A stretch of DNA of 64,000 nt from Flavobacterium urocaniciphilum (GCF_900110615.1 NZ_FOEI01000001.1:682001-746000), one strand, 5' to 3'. Shown: positions 8,487 to 17,382, numbered from the stretch's first letter. Translations and numbers: made by a program. The notes: generated by a model from the sequence alone, not told the origin.

Positions 8487-9188
8487 TTAAAAAGTGATAG
8501 AATATTCTTCATTCTGAACTAAATCTGAATGATTAACCTGTATAGAAGTAGTCGAAATTACTGCTTGTGTCACGCTTAATGTTTTATATAAGTTATCACG
8601 ATTAATAATCAATCCGTTTTTAGAATCTGCTGGCTCTGTATGTTTATGAAAAAACTTCATACTTTCGGCAGAAATAGTTTCATTTTCAGACATGAATTTA
8701 AAAAACCAATCCGCACGTTGTTGCTGAATTTCAGGAGAATATAATGTTGATGAAGACCAAATATAAGTTTGGTTTGCATTTAATTCAAGAGTTGATTTTT
8801 CTTCGCCAGACCATTGCAATTGAAAAGGCTTTTTATCTTCTAAAACTAATAAAGTAAAAGGTTCGATATCTGTTAAATCTATGGTTTTCCAAGTTGAAAC
8901 GATCGCATTAGATTCCATTAATTCAAGTACAATTAAACCACGACTCATCCTATATTTATCTTTGGCAATATGTTTGGTTTTACCACCATTAAGTAAAATA
9001 ATAGTATTTCCGAATTCATCTACTACAAACCAAGTTCCACCTGCTTTTGCATCTTTTGGATAAATAATTTTTTTGGTTGTTGATTGATAAATTTTTGGTT
9101 CTATTGCTGAAGGACGCGTTATTTTTTCATCTCTATTGGAAGTTAATAAAAATGAATTATTGGCATAAACAAAGCTTACTGTGCACAT
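8487..9188 (-). CDS. NRDE family protein (TANGO2-like)
   Basis: 233-residue protein of the NRDE/TANGO2 family, named for the Asn-Arg-Asp-Glu found here as LTSNRDEK at about residues 16-22. It starts MCTVSFVY; the invariant Cys2 would become N-terminal after Met removal, consistent with the suggested relation to N-terminal nucleophile hydrolases. Biochemical function in bacteria is not established. Its start overlaps the end of the DinB-like gene by 13 bases, so translation is probably coupled. Confidence 0.83.
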   Translation of the reverse strand: MCTVSFVYANNSFLLTSNRDEKITRPSAIEPKIYQSTTKKIIYPKDAKAGGTWFVVDEFGNTIILLNGGKTKHIAKDKYRMSRGLIVLELMESNAIVSTWKTIDLTDIEPFTLLVLEDKKPFQLQWSGEEKSTLELNANQTYIWSSSTLYSPEIQQQRADWFFKFMSENETISAESMKFFHKHTEPADSKNGLIINRDNLYKTLSVTQAVISTTSIQVNHSDLVQNEEYSITF

Positions 9189-9664
9189 TGATTTCTATAA
9201 ACAATTGTAGATGGTGCCACACCAAAATTTTCATTCACATTTAAATATTCAAATTCAAAAACCGCAACTTTTATAAGGGCTTGATGATGAATACAATGTT
9301 CTAAATTATAAATCACTTCTCTGAAATAATTTGTATTCATACGAGAAATTTCATTGAAAAAATTACTTTCTAAAATAAGTTCTTTGTTTTCTTTTTCTAT
9401 TCCATTACAAATTTCATCTATTTTCTCAATAGCGAAAGAAGGATTGGTTTGTATGAATAGATTTCTTTCTCTGTTATCGTAATTTAAAAGTCCTATTTCA
9501 TAAGAATTTAAAACACATTGAAACAATTCAATAATATGGCGAGTATGTTCACCAATAGAAGCATTGCTTAAATATTGTATTGGCTTTGAAAAATCTTCTT
9601 CAGAAATCTGATTTAATAAATGTTGAAGTTCTGAAAGCGTTTGTTTTACAAGTGTAAAATTCAT
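9176..9664 (-). CDS. DinB-family protein
   Basis: 162-residue four-helix-bundle protein of the DinB/YfiT superfamily. The metal-binding His pattern is visible: GEHTRHIIEL near residue 45 and the LEHCIHHQALI cluster near 130. Members include thiol S-transferases and hydrolases that use bacillithiol or mycothiol; bacillithiol synthesis is present (bshA at 18383), so a thiol-dependent reaction is possible but not shown. The ATG at 9664 was chosen because the upstream in-frame TTG (9700) is part of a TAnnTTTG promoter box. First gene of the DinB-NRDE-ATP-grasp-LysE operon. Confidence 0.78.
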   Translation of the reverse strand: MNFTLVKQTLSELQHLLNQISEEDFSKPIQYLSNASIGEHTRHIIELFQCVLNSYEIGLLNYDNRERNLFIQTNPSFAIEKIDEICNGIEKENKELILESNFFNEISRMNTNYFREVIYNLEHCIHHQALIKVAVFEFEYLNVNENFGVAPSTIVYRNQCAQ

Positions 9665-9697
9665 AGATACTATTTTGATTGATGCTTTAATTTGAGA

Positions 9698-9705
9698 CAA
9701 AAATA
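9698..9705 (-). promoter_or_regulatory. Candidate -7 box for the DinB-NRDE-ATP-grasp-LysE operon
   Basis: TATTTTTG on the minus strand, exact TAnnTTTG match, 33 bases before the ATG at 9664. No convincing -33 element. Confidence 0.5.
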
Positions 9706-9745
9706 AATATTTAAGACTTAAGAATATGTAAAATACCTTACAATT

Positions 9746-10384
9746 TTAATATTTATAGTTAATAATTTTTTTGCAGTTTTTACATAGTGCTAATTTTTCG
9801 TGATCAATGGTTGATAATTTCTCCGCAGCACTTGTCATTACACAGTTTTTATCAGGGCAATGATCTAACCCTAAATTATGACCAAACTCATGAACAGCTA
9901 CTTTCCTTAATCTAGTCATTTCTATTTTATGATTTTTAGATTGAATTCTAAAATTGGAAACAATGGCGCTTTTTCCTGGTTTATAGGCTAAACCCATAAT
10001 TCCAAAATCACAATATTTCCATTTAGGTTTTGCAATTTGACCATCATTATCAGTTTTTGTTACAGAAATATCTTCATTTGTAAGTCCTAAAATATAATCT
10101 ACTCCTTTTGGAAAATTCCTATTTTGAAATTTGATAATACTATCTGCTCTATAACGAGGCGATTTCACATTGATAAATGCTTTTTTTGACAATTCTTTTG
10201 AAGGCAATATTTTTGTTTCAAAACGATAAAAACTATCAATAACATTTGCAATTATTTGCGCGTCATTTTTAGAGAAATCGCCATACGGTTGTATTCCAAT
10301 AATCGTTTTATTATTAGTAGGTGCTGCAGATTTTTCTTTAGAACACGAAAGAAATAAGATTAAAATCGATAGAAAGTATTTCAT
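9746..10384 (-). CDS. Archaemetzincin-like zinc metalloprotease, lipoprotein
   Basis: 212 residues. The N-terminus has a lipoprotein signal ending LFLSC (Cys14), so the enzyme should be anchored on a membrane outside the cytoplasm. The M54 archaemetzincin signature is complete with exact spacing: HEFGHNLGLDHC (His165, Glu166, His169, His175, Cys176), then Cys181, Met183 and, after 17 residues, Cys201-x-x-Cys204. The His/Glu set binds catalytic zinc and the four Cys a structural zinc. Physiological substrates of the family are unknown. It follows acs, with a terminator hairpin directly before its ATG and no promoter recognisable in the gap. Confidence 0.88.
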   Translation of the reverse strand: MKYFLSILILFLSCSKEKSAAPTNNKTIIGIQPYGDFSKNDAQIIANVIDSFYRFETKILPSKELSKKAFINVKSPRYRADSIIKFQNRNFPKGVDYILGLTNEDISVTKTDNDGQIAKPKWKYCDFGIMGLAYKPGKSAIVSNFRIQSKNHKIEMTRLRKVAVHEFGHNLGLDHCPDKNCVMTSAAEKLSTIDHEKLALCKNCKKIINYKY

Positions 10385-10413
10385 AAAAAAAGAGGTGTAA
10401 TTTTTACACCTCT
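10385..10413 (-). terminator. Terminator or attenuator between acs and the archaemetzincin gene
   Basis: Arms AGAGGTGTAA (10391-10400) and TTACACCTCT (10404-10413), 10 bp with a 3-base loop, followed on the minus strand by six T just before the ATG of the next gene. Confidence 0.8.
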
Positions 10414-10436
10414 AAAATATATATTTGAATTAATAT

Positions 10437-12344
10437 TTAAACCTTTTCATTTTTAATTTTATCCACAATTTCAGGATTTAATAAAGTAGAAATATCTCCA
10501 AAATTATCCATATCGCCTTCTGCAATTTTTCTTAAAATACGGCGCATAATTTTTCCTGAACGTGTTTTTGGTAAACCAGATACAAACTGAATTTTGTCTA
10601 ACTTAGCAATTGGTCCTACTTGATCTGAAATTAGTTGATTAATTTCAATTGCTAAATTATCTTTATCTCTGCTTTCTCCAGTTTCTTTTAAAATTACATA
10701 TCCATATAATGCATTTCCTTTAATATCATGAGGGAAACCTACAATTGCACTTTCAGCTACCGCAGGATGTTCGTTAATAGCATCTTCAATTGGTGCTGTT
10801 CCTAAATTATGTCCAGAAACAATAATAACATCATCTACTCTACCTGTAATTCTATAGTAACCAACTTCGTCACGTAAAGCGCCATCTCCTGTAAAATATT
10901 TACCAGGGAAAGCTGTAAAATATGTTTCTTTATAACGCTGATGATCACCCCAAATTGTTCTCGCTATTGATGGCCATGGAAACTTAATACATAAACTACC
11001 TGTTACTTGATTACCTTCAATTTCATTACGTAATTCATCCATTAAAACTGGTTGAATTCCAGGTAATGGTAAAGATGCATAAGTAGGTTTTGTTGGAGTT
11101 ACAAAAGGAATTGGAGAAATCATAATTCCGCCTGTTTCAGTTTGCCACCAAGTATCAACTAAAGGACAACGTTTGCCACCAACATGATCGTTATACCAAT
11201 GCCAAGCTTCTTCATTAATTGGCTCACCTACAGATCCAATAACTTTTAAAGATTTTAAAGGAAAACGTTGTACGAAATCTAAACTTTCTTTAGCTAAAGC
11301 TCTAATTGCAGTTGGAGCTGTATAAAACTGTGTAACTTTATGCTTTTCAATAACTTCCCAAAAACGACTAGAATCTGGATAGGAAGGTACTCCTTCAAAA
11401 ATTACAGTAGTAGCCCCATTTAATAAAGGACCATATAAAATGTACGAATGTCCGGTTATCCAACCAATATCAGCAGTACACCAAAAAATATCATTATCTT
11501 CATAATTAAATACATTTTTAAATGTATAAGCTGTATAAACCATATATCCAGCTGTAGTATGCAACATTCCTTTTGGTTTTCCTGTTGAACCCGAAGTATA
11601 TAAAATAAACAAAGGATCTTCTGCATCCATTATTTCAGCAACATTATTCCCAATAGCTGCATCTAAAAGAGGTTGTAACCAAAGATCTCTACCTTCTTTC
11701 ATGTGAATTGCAGTATTTGTTCTTTTAGTAACTAATACTTTTTCAACACAAGGACATTTTTCTAATGCTTCATCAATTATTCCCTTTAAATCAATTGATT
11801 TATTTCCTCTAAATGCTCCATCAGAAGTAATTACCATTTTACATTCAGAATCATTAATTCTAGCAGCAACTGCAGAGGCAGAAAAACCTGCAAAAACAAC
11901 AGAATGAATGGCGCCAATTCTTGCACATGCTAATATAGAAACTGCTAATTCAGGAATCATTGGTAAATAAATACAAACGCGATCACCTTTTTTAATGCCT
12001 TGTTCTCTAAGAACATTAGCCATTTTAGCTACTCTTTCGTATAATTCATTATAAGAAATATGTAAAGCTTCTTCTTTCGGATCATTTGGTTCAAAAATAA
12101 TTGCAGTTTTGTCACCTTTTTTTGCTAAATGTCTATCAATACAATTTTTAGTGATATTTACTTTAGCATTTAAAAACCATTTAAAATTAGCTTCTTGCAT
12201 ATCAACTTCAAAAACTTTATCCCATTTTTGGTACCAAGTGAAGTTTTCATCTGCCACTTTATCCCAAAATTTTCTTGGTTCTCGAACAGATTTCTTATAC
12301 ATTTTAAAGTAATTTTCTAAATCTTTGATTTTATAGTAACTCAT
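10437..12344 (-). CDS. acs: Acetyl-CoA synthetase (acetate--CoA ligase)
   Basis: 635-residue AMP-forming ligase converting acetate, ATP and CoA into acetyl-CoA. Visible: the N-terminal FWDKVADENFTWYQKWDKV of Acs, the P-loop-like LYTSGSTGKPKGM, the WWQTETGG core motif, the hinge YYRITGRVDDVI and the C-terminal PKTRSGKIMRR whose Lys is the one acetylated in well-studied homologues. The ATG at 12344 gives the normal length; a longer frame exists but begins inside the terminator hairpin of the upstream E1 gene. A DUF294/exonuclease pair, often found near acs, lies about 4 kb away. Confidence 0.95.
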   Translation of the reverse strand: MSYYKIKDLENYFKMYKKSVREPRKFWDKVADENFTWYQKWDKVFEVDMQEANFKWFLNAKVNITKNCIDRHLAKKGDKTAIIFEPNDPKEEALHISYNELYERVAKMANVLREQGIKKGDRVCIYLPMIPELAVSILACARIGAIHSVVFAGFSASAVAARINDSECKMVITSDGAFRGNKSIDLKGIIDEALEKCPCVEKVLVTKRTNTAIHMKEGRDLWLQPLLDAAIGNNVAEIMDAEDPLFILYTSGSTGKPKGMLHTTAGYMVYTAYTFKNVFNYEDNDIFWCTADIGWITGHSYILYGPLLNGATTVIFEGVPSYPDSSRFWEVIEKHKVTQFYTAPTAIRALAKESLDFVQRFPLKSLKVIGSVGEPINEEAWHWYNDHVGGKRCPLVDTWWQTETGGIMISPIPFVTPTKPTYASLPLPGIQPVLMDELRNEIEGNQVTGSLCIKFPWPSIARTIWGDHQRYKETYFTAFPGKYFTGDGALRDEVGYYRITGRVDDVIIVSGHNLGTAPIEDAINEHPAVAESAIVGFPHDIKGNALYGYVILKETGESRDKDNLAIEINQLISDQVGPIAKLDKIQFVSGLPKTRSGKIMRRILRKIAEGDMDNFGDISTLLNPEIVDKIKNEKV

Positions 12345-12395
12345 TTTGCTTATTTTTTTGGTATGTAAATATATTAAATCTTGTATTAACATGAA

Positions 12396-12423
12396 TAAAA
12401 AAAAGCGCCACAAGTGCGCTTTT
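12396..12423 (-). terminator. Rho-independent terminator of the E1 gene
   Basis: AAAAGCGC (12401-12408) and GCGCTTTT (12416-12423) with a 7-base loop; a T run follows on the minus strand. Separates the E1 gene from acs. Confidence 0.85.
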
Positions 12424-12441
12424 ATAATATATTTAACAGAT

Positions 12442-14418
12442 TTAAAACTGTAATAATTCTTTCAATTCTGATTCAAATCTTCCCTTTGGTAAATATTGAT
12501 CTTCTATTGCTTTAACAAATGGAATTGGTGATTCTAAACTTCCTACTCGTTTTACTGGGGCATCTAAATATTTGAAGCAGTTTTCCATAATCATGGCTGA
12601 AATATCACTTGAAATTCCACCAAATAAAGTGTCTTCTTGTAAAATGATACATCTACCTGTTTTTTGTACAGAGGCATAAATAGCTTCAGTATCTAAAGGT
12701 TGCAAGCTTCTTAAATCTAATAAATCCGCTGAAATTTCTGGATTATTTTTTAATGTTTCTAAAGCCCAATGTACACCCGCTCCAAAAGAAATTATGGTTA
12801 CATCATTACCTTCTTTAATTAATGATGCTTTTCCTAAAGGAATAGTGTAATAATCCGTTGGAACATCTTGATAAACACTTCTGTATAATTGTTTGTGTTC
12901 AAAATACATAACTGGATTCGGATCATTAATAGCGGTATTTAATAATCCTTTCGCATCATAAGGAAATGCTGGATAAACCACTTTTAACCCTGGTGTTTTT
13001 GTAAACCAAGCTTCGTTAGTTTGTGAATGGAAAGGTCCGGCTTGCGTTCCTCCACCACATGGCATTCGAACAACTACGTCTGAATTTTCTCCCCAACGAT
13101 AATGTTGTTTGGCTAATAAATTTACAATCGGATTGAATCCTGTTGAAACGAAATCAGCAAATTGCATTTCTACAACTGCTTTATGACCATTTATAGATAA
13201 TCCGTTAGCAGCAGAAACAACTGCACTTTCACAAATTGGTGTATTTCTTACTCGATCTTTACCAAATTTCTCTACGAAACCATCAGTTATTTTAAAAGCG
13301 CCACCGTATTCAGCTATATCTTGTCCCATGATTACTAAATTTTCATGGCGTTCCATAGATTGACTTAATGATGAAGAAATGGCATCAATAACACGAATGT
13401 TTTCAGTAGCATCAGAATGATTGAAAACTTCATGAGTATAAGGACGGTAAACATCATTTAATTCTTCATCTAAATCAGCTACAACTTCTGGTGCAGCTTG
13501 TGTAATTGCCCAATGTTCGTCAATTTCAGCTTTTATTTCAGCACGAATTTGTTCGTCAACTTCTTCAGATAAAACATCAGTTATTTTAAGATATTTTCTA
13601 TAATTTTCAATTGGGTCTTTTTCAGCCCACATGTCCATTAATTCTTGAGGAACATATTTTGTACCACTCGCCTCTTCATGTCCACGCATTCTGAATGTTT
13701 TAAATTCTAATAATACTGGACGAGGATTTTCAATCATTGAAGCTTTTAATTGAGCAATTTTAGTATAAACTTCTAAAATGTTATTTCCATCAATAATATG
13801 GCTTTCCATTCCGTAACCCACGCCTTTATCGGCTAAGTTTTCACAACGGTATTGTTCGTTAGTTGGAGTTGAAAGTCCGTAACCGTTATTTTCAATAACA
13901 AATAAAACAGGTAATTCCCAAACAGAAGCAATGTTTAAAGCTTCGTGGAAATCTCCTTCTGAAGTTGCACCTTCACCTGTAAACACAGCTGTTACTTTTC
14001 CGTTTTGTTTTAATTTATTAGCTAAAGCGATTCCGTCAGCCACACCCATTTGTGGACCTAAATGCGAAATCATTCCAATAATTTTGAATTCTTGAGTTCC
14101 GAAATGGAAACTTCTATCGCGACCTTTTGTAAAACCTGTTTTTTTACCTTGCCATTGAGAAAATAATCTATGTAATGGAATTTCACGAGTAGTAAAAACT
14201 CCTAAATTACGGTGCATTGGTAAAATATATTCGTCTTTATCTAATGCTGAAGTAATACCAACAGAAATTGCTTCCTGACCAATACCTGAAAACCATTTTG
14301 ATACTTTACCTTGACGTAAAAGAATCAACATTTTCTCTTCAATAAGTCTTGGTTTTACTAATTTCTTATATAAATTAATTAACTCTTCATTAGTTAAATT
14401 CTGTCTTTCAAAAGTCAT
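12442..14418 (-). CDS. 2-oxoacid dehydrogenase E1, alpha and beta subunits fused
   Basis: 658-residue thiamin-diphosphate enzyme. The first half (about 1-330) is E1 alpha-like, with the ThDP motif GEGATSEGD...NN at about 160-190 and the phosphorylation-loop-like FRMRGHEEASG. The second half (about 345-658) is E1 beta-like, with MGQDIAEYGGAFKIT, TPICESAV and the C-terminal transketolase domain. In Bacteroidota such fused proteins serve branched-chain 2-oxoacid or pyruvate dehydrogenase complexes; the E2 and E3 genes are not in this window. The ATG at 14418 is chosen because a TAnnTTTG box lies between it and the farther ATG at 14463. Confidence 0.9.
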   Translation of the reverse strand: MTFERQNLTNEELINLYKKLVKPRLIEEKMLILLRQGKVSKWFSGIGQEAISVGITSALDKDEYILPMHRNLGVFTTREIPLHRLFSQWQGKKTGFTKGRDRSFHFGTQEFKIIGMISHLGPQMGVADGIALANKLKQNGKVTAVFTGEGATSEGDFHEALNIASVWELPVLFVIENNGYGLSTPTNEQYRCENLADKGVGYGMESHIIDGNNILEVYTKIAQLKASMIENPRPVLLEFKTFRMRGHEEASGTKYVPQELMDMWAEKDPIENYRKYLKITDVLSEEVDEQIRAEIKAEIDEHWAITQAAPEVVADLDEELNDVYRPYTHEVFNHSDATENIRVIDAISSSLSQSMERHENLVIMGQDIAEYGGAFKITDGFVEKFGKDRVRNTPICESAVVSAANGLSINGHKAVVEMQFADFVSTGFNPIVNLLAKQHYRWGENSDVVVRMPCGGGTQAGPFHSQTNEAWFTKTPGLKVVYPAFPYDAKGLLNTAINDPNPVMYFEHKQLYRSVYQDVPTDYYTIPLGKASLIKEGNDVTIISFGAGVHWALETLKNNPEISADLLDLRSLQPLDTEAIYASVQKTGRCIILQEDTLFGGISSDISAMIMENCFKYLDAPVKRVGSLESPIPFVKAIEDQYLPKGRFESELKELLQF

Positions 14419-14442
14419 AATTGTAGTTGTATAATTTTGGCT

Positions 14443-14450
14443 CAAAAGTA
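14443..14450 (-). promoter_or_regulatory. Candidate -7 box for the E1 gene
   Basis: TACTTTTG on the minus strand, exact TAnnTTTG match, 24 bases before the ATG at 14418. Sits inside the N-terminal extension of the longer frame. Confidence 0.5.
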
Positions 14451-14673
14451 GTGAAAATAACATTTTAAATGAATTTTGTTATATAATTATTTTCTTGAAA
14501 TATTAAATTATTTCATAAGCATTTCAAAACCATAAATTTGCACTTGAATTTTATAGTCTATATCATTTAAAATTAAACCATTGAATAATTATTTTATAGT
14601 ATTAATAGCTTTGTCTTAAGTTAAAATTTGATAAAAAGTTCCATCATCTAACTTTTAACATCCAACTTTACAT

Positions 14674-14681
14674 TATCTTTG
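14674..14681 (+). promoter_or_regulatory. Candidate -7 box for the 128-aa protein
   Basis: TATCTTTG, exact TAnnTTTG match, 20 bases before the ATG at 14702. The rest of the 283-base divergent region 14419-14701 is A/T-rich with no other feature seen. Confidence 0.45.
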
Positions 14682-14701
14682 CCAAAAATAATTTTATAGC
14701 A

Positions 14702-15088
14702 ATGTCATTACGTTTTAGATTAGTATTTTATTTATTTGGATTATTTATTGGATTATATTTTGTGGGTGAATTTTTAACAGCCAAAGCAAAATCTAAAGGA
14801 GTTGAATTCTGTTATTTTCCAAATTGTAGAGTTATTAAGGATATTAGAAGCAAAGCATTTACTACATCACCTGCAGTTGATAGTATTTTTGCTAAAAAAA
14901 TAACAACCAAAACGGAAATTAATGAAGCAATTTCTAGTGGTGATGTAGATTTTTCAAAAAGTAATATTCCTTATAAAAAAGGAAAAAAATACATTATCGA
15001 TTCTCAAATATCTGGAAATAAAAAAGTTACCTTAACAATAATAAATTATACAGATCGAGTAATTTTAGAAGAAATAAAATTTAATTAA
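14702..15088 (+). CDS. Membrane-anchored hypothetical protein (possibly DUF4258)
   Basis: 128 residues. One N-terminal hydrophobic helix (about 5-25, FRLVFYLFGLFIGLYFVGEFL) is followed by a short soluble domain containing the motif GVEFCYFPNCRVIKDIRSK. This motif is conserved in a small flavobacterial family that I recall being assigned to DUF4258, tentatively. The two Cys, five residues apart, are candidates for a metal site or disulphide. Function unknown. It stands alone, between the E1 gene and tRNA-Val. Confidence 0.65.
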   Translation: MSLRFRLVFYLFGLFIGLYFVGEFLTAKAKSKGVEFCYFPNCRVIKDIRSKAFTTSPAVDSIFAKKITTKTEINEAISSGDVDFSKSNIPYKKGKKYIIDSQISGNKKVTLTIINYTDRVILEEIKFN

Positions 15089-15105
15089 TTATTTTTCATT
15101 TTTAC

Positions 15106-15135
15106 TTGTAAATATAAAAATTGGGTGTATATTTG
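15106..15135 (+). promoter_or_regulatory. Complete Bacteroidota-type promoter of tRNA-Val
   Basis: TTG (15106-15108), 19-base spacer, TATATTTG (15128-15135), matching TTG-N19-TAnnTTTG. Transcription would start about 30 bases before the mature tRNA. Confidence 0.75.
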
Positions 15136-15167
15136 CACTCGCAATACGGAAGTAGCGCGATTTATTG

Positions 15168-15245
15168 GGGCAATTAGCTCAGTTGGTTCAGAGCACCTCG
15201 TTTACACCGAGGGGGTCAGGGGTTCGAATCCCTTATTGCCCACCA
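15168..15245 (+). tRNA. tRNA-Val (anticodon TAC), CCA encoded
   Basis: Cloverleaf read by hand: acceptor arms GGGCAAT and ATTGCCC with A discriminator and encoded CCA (15243-15245); D-arm with GCTC/GAGC; anticodon stem CCTCG/CGAGG with loop TTTACAC, anticodon TAC; T-arm AGGGG-TTCGAAT-CCCTT with one G-T pair. Flanked by its own promoter and terminator, so it is a single-gene unit. Confidence 0.95.
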
Positions 15246-15251
15246 CATTTT

Positions 15252-15280
15252 AAAGCATCCTTTTAGGGTGCTTTTTTTAT
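15252..15280 (+). terminator. Terminator of tRNA-Val
   Basis: AAAGCATCC (15252-15260), 5-base loop, GGGTGCTTT (15266-15274) and a T run to 15278; 9-bp stem with one T-G pair. Confidence 0.85.
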
Positions 15281-15303
15281 TTCTATATACTTGCAAACAA
15301 AAA

Positions 15304-15335
15304 AAAAACACCTTATTGTATTACAAGGTGTTTTT
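15304..15335. terminator. Terminator downstream of aroC (bidirectional shape)
   Basis: AAAAACACCTT (15304-15314) and AAGGTGTTTTT (15325-15335), 11-bp stem, 10-base loop, A run on one side and T run on the other. Ends aroC on the minus strand and backs up the tRNA terminator. Confidence 0.8.
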
Positions 15336-15355
15336 CTTTTATATAAATAATTCCA

Positions 15356-16420
15356 TTAGTAATTTCTATAAACCTTATCCATCAAAGTAAAATCAACCAA
15401 TACCATTGCAGCCAAAGCTTCTACAATTGGCACTGCTCTTGGGACTACACATGGATCATGTCGACCTTTACCTTGTTGTTCTATAATTTTACCATCATTA
15501 GTTAAAACGTCTTGTTTTTGTAGTAATGTAGCAACAGGTTTAAAAGCAACACGGAAATAAATATCCATTCCGTTGCTAATTCCACCTTGAATACCGCCAG
15601 AAAGGTTTGTTTTAGTAGTTCCGTCTTCGTTAAATAAATCATTATGTTCACTTCCTTTCATTTTGGTTGATGAAAATCCGCCACCAAATTCAAAACCTTT
15701 AACAGCATTAATTGACAGCATTGCTTTACCTAATTGTGCATGTAATTTATCAAATATGGGCTCACCTAAACCAATCGGAACATTTTGAATAACGCAAGTA
15801 ATTATACCGCCAACTGTATCACCGTCTTTTTTGATTTTTGTAATATAGTCTTCCATTTTCGCTGCCATTTCAACATCTGGACATCTAACAGGATTCGATT
15901 CTATTAAATTAAAATCTACTTCTTGATATGGTTTATCAATTTCTAATTCACCAACTGACGAAACATAAGCATTGATTTTAATTTCTGGGATAATTTGTTT
16001 AGCGATAGCTCCTGCTACAACCCAATTAACTGTTTCTCTTGCTGAAGTTCTACCTCCTCCTCTATAATCTCTATTTCCGTATTTTTGATCGTAAGTAAAA
16101 TCGGCATGACTTGGTCGGAAGGTATCTTTTAAATGGTCGTAATCGTTAGATTTTTGATTTTCATTTTCAATGATAAAACCAATTGAAGTTCCGGTTGTTT
16201 TGCCTTCAAAAATTCCAGATAAAAACTTTACTTCATCACTTTCTTTACGTTGTGTAACGATTTTTGATTGTCCTGGTTTTCTTCTATCCAATTCAGATTG
16301 AACAAAATCTAAATCAATTTTTATATTTGAAGGACAACCATCAATAATTCCGCCTAAAGCTAAACCATGTGATTCTCCGAAAGTTGTAAGTTTAAAAAGC
16401 TTTCCAATAGAATTTCCCAT
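15356..16420 (-). CDS. aroC: Chorismate synthase
   Basis: 354-residue enzyme for the last step of the shikimate pathway, turning EPSP into chorismate with reduced FMN. Signatures seen: [18 protein letters not shown] at the N-terminus, [19 protein letters not shown] (the conserved Arg-rich signature 2) and [19 protein letters not shown] near the end. Full length. The ATG gives the usual MGNS/MAGN-type start; an in-frame TTG 18 bases upstream coincides with a TATTTTTG promoter box and is not used. Transcribed alone between two divergent or convergent neighbours. Confidence 0.96.
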   Translation of the reverse strand: MGNSIGKLFKLTTFGESHGLALGGIIDGCPSNIKIDLDFVQSELDRRKPGQSKIVTQRKESDEVKFLSGIFEGKTTGTSIGFIIENENQKSNDYDHLKDTFRPSHADFTYDQKYGNRDYRGGGRTSARETVNWVVAGAIAKQIIPEIKINAYVSSVGELEIDKPYQEVDFNLIESNPVRCPDVEMAAKMEDYITKIKKDGDTVGGIITCVIQNVPIGLGEPIFDKLHAQLGKAMLSINAVKGFEFGGGFSSTKMKGSEHNDLFNEDGTTKTNLSGGIQGGISNGMDIYFRVAFKPVATLLQKQDVLTNDGKIIEQQGKGRHDPCVVPRAVPIVEALAAMVLVDFTLMDKVYRNY

Positions 16421-16526
16421 AAAGATAATTTTAAACAAAAATATTGAATGTTTTTATTATATTAGCAAAAAAACCAACAAACTAAAAGAATATTATTAAT
16501 TTTAAAACAACTCAAAAACTACTAAA

Positions 16527-17324
16527 ATGAAAAAACTTTTACTATTTATTACTGGGATTGCTCTTTTTTCTTGTTCTAATGACGAAGCTTCTCCAGAAAC
16601 CGAAAATAGTGTATTTACAGACGCACTTCCATTGCATACAGGGAATTATTGGACATATGATGTTGAAGGAACAACAACTACAAGAGATTCATTATATATT
16701 TCAGGTGATACTTTAATAGAGTCGATTTCATATAAAAAATTTAAAAATAGAGACAATATTTCTACAGGTTTCTATCCTACTTCTTTAAATAATAATGGTG
16801 TTAGAAAAAGTGGAGGTAAATTATTAATGAGTGGTGAGTTTTCTTTAGGACAAGGATTCACATTGCCAGTTGGTTTAGATTTGACATTAAGAGATTTTAT
16901 AATTTTTAATGAAAATGCTTCAAATGGTACTGTTTTAAATGAAAAAGCAGGGTCTTTTCAACAAGATTTTAACGGAATACCATTAAATGTAGTTTATTCT
17001 TTAAAATCAATTGCAGGAAATGATTTGCCCAATTATACTTCTCCAAATAATGATGTTTATTCAAATGTTAAATCAACTAAAATAGTTTTAAATTTAAAAG
17101 TTACAACCACACAAACTGTGGCAGGAATTCCGTTTACAGTTACAGTTTTAGCACCTCAAGATGTTGTAGTTTCTACTCAATATCTGTCTAAAAATATTGG
17201 AGTGGTACATACAAATACAATTACAAGCTATAATATTGATGCTCAAATTGCAAGTAATTTAGGTATTCCAGCAAGTAATACTCAAACTCAAAATGAATTT
17301 TTAGACACATTTAACATAGATTAA
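16527..17324 (+). CDS. Predicted lipoprotein of unknown function
   Basis: 265 residues starting with a lipoprotein signal (MKKLLLFITGIALFSCSN, Cys16). The acidic residues right after the Cys (SNDEAS) resemble the surface-export signal described for Bacteroidota lipoproteins. The mature part is rich in Thr, Ser, Asn and Val and looks like an all-beta domain, with HTGNYWTYDVEGTTTTRDSLYI near the start. No catalytic motif recognised. It precedes a small outer-membrane protein by 58 bases, with a promoter box between. Confidence 0.7.
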   Translation: MKKLLLFITGIALFSCSNDEASPETENSVFTDALPLHTGNYWTYDVEGTTTTRDSLYISGDTLIESISYKKFKNRDNISTGFYPTSLNNNGVRKSGGKLLMSGEFSLGQGFTLPVGLDLTLRDFIIFNENASNGTVLNEKAGSFQQDFNGIPLNVVYSLKSIAGNDLPNYTSPNNDVYSNVKSTKIVLNLKVTTTQTVAGIPFTVTVLAPQDVVVSTQYLSKNIGVVHTNTITSYNIDAQIASNLGIPASNTQTQNEFLDTFNID

Positions 17325-17349
17325 CATACTTTTTTCTTGTTAAAATCGT

Positions 17350-17357
17350 TATCTTTG
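17350..17357 (+). promoter_or_regulatory. Candidate -7 box for the 166-aa outer-membrane protein
   Basis: TATCTTTG, exact TAnnTTTG match, 25 bases before the ATG at 17383. Confidence 0.45.
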
Positions 17358-17382
17358 TGAATAACTAAATTTATATACACGT

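Noticed and set aside
12345..12413. Longer N-terminus for acetyl-CoA synthetase starting at TTG 12413
   Set aside because: It would begin inside the terminator hairpin of the E1 gene and add residues absent from the family.
15168..15245. tRNA-Val as an integration hot-spot for a mobile island
   Set aside because: Flanking genes are housekeeping and no direct repeat of the tRNA 3' end or integrase is visible.
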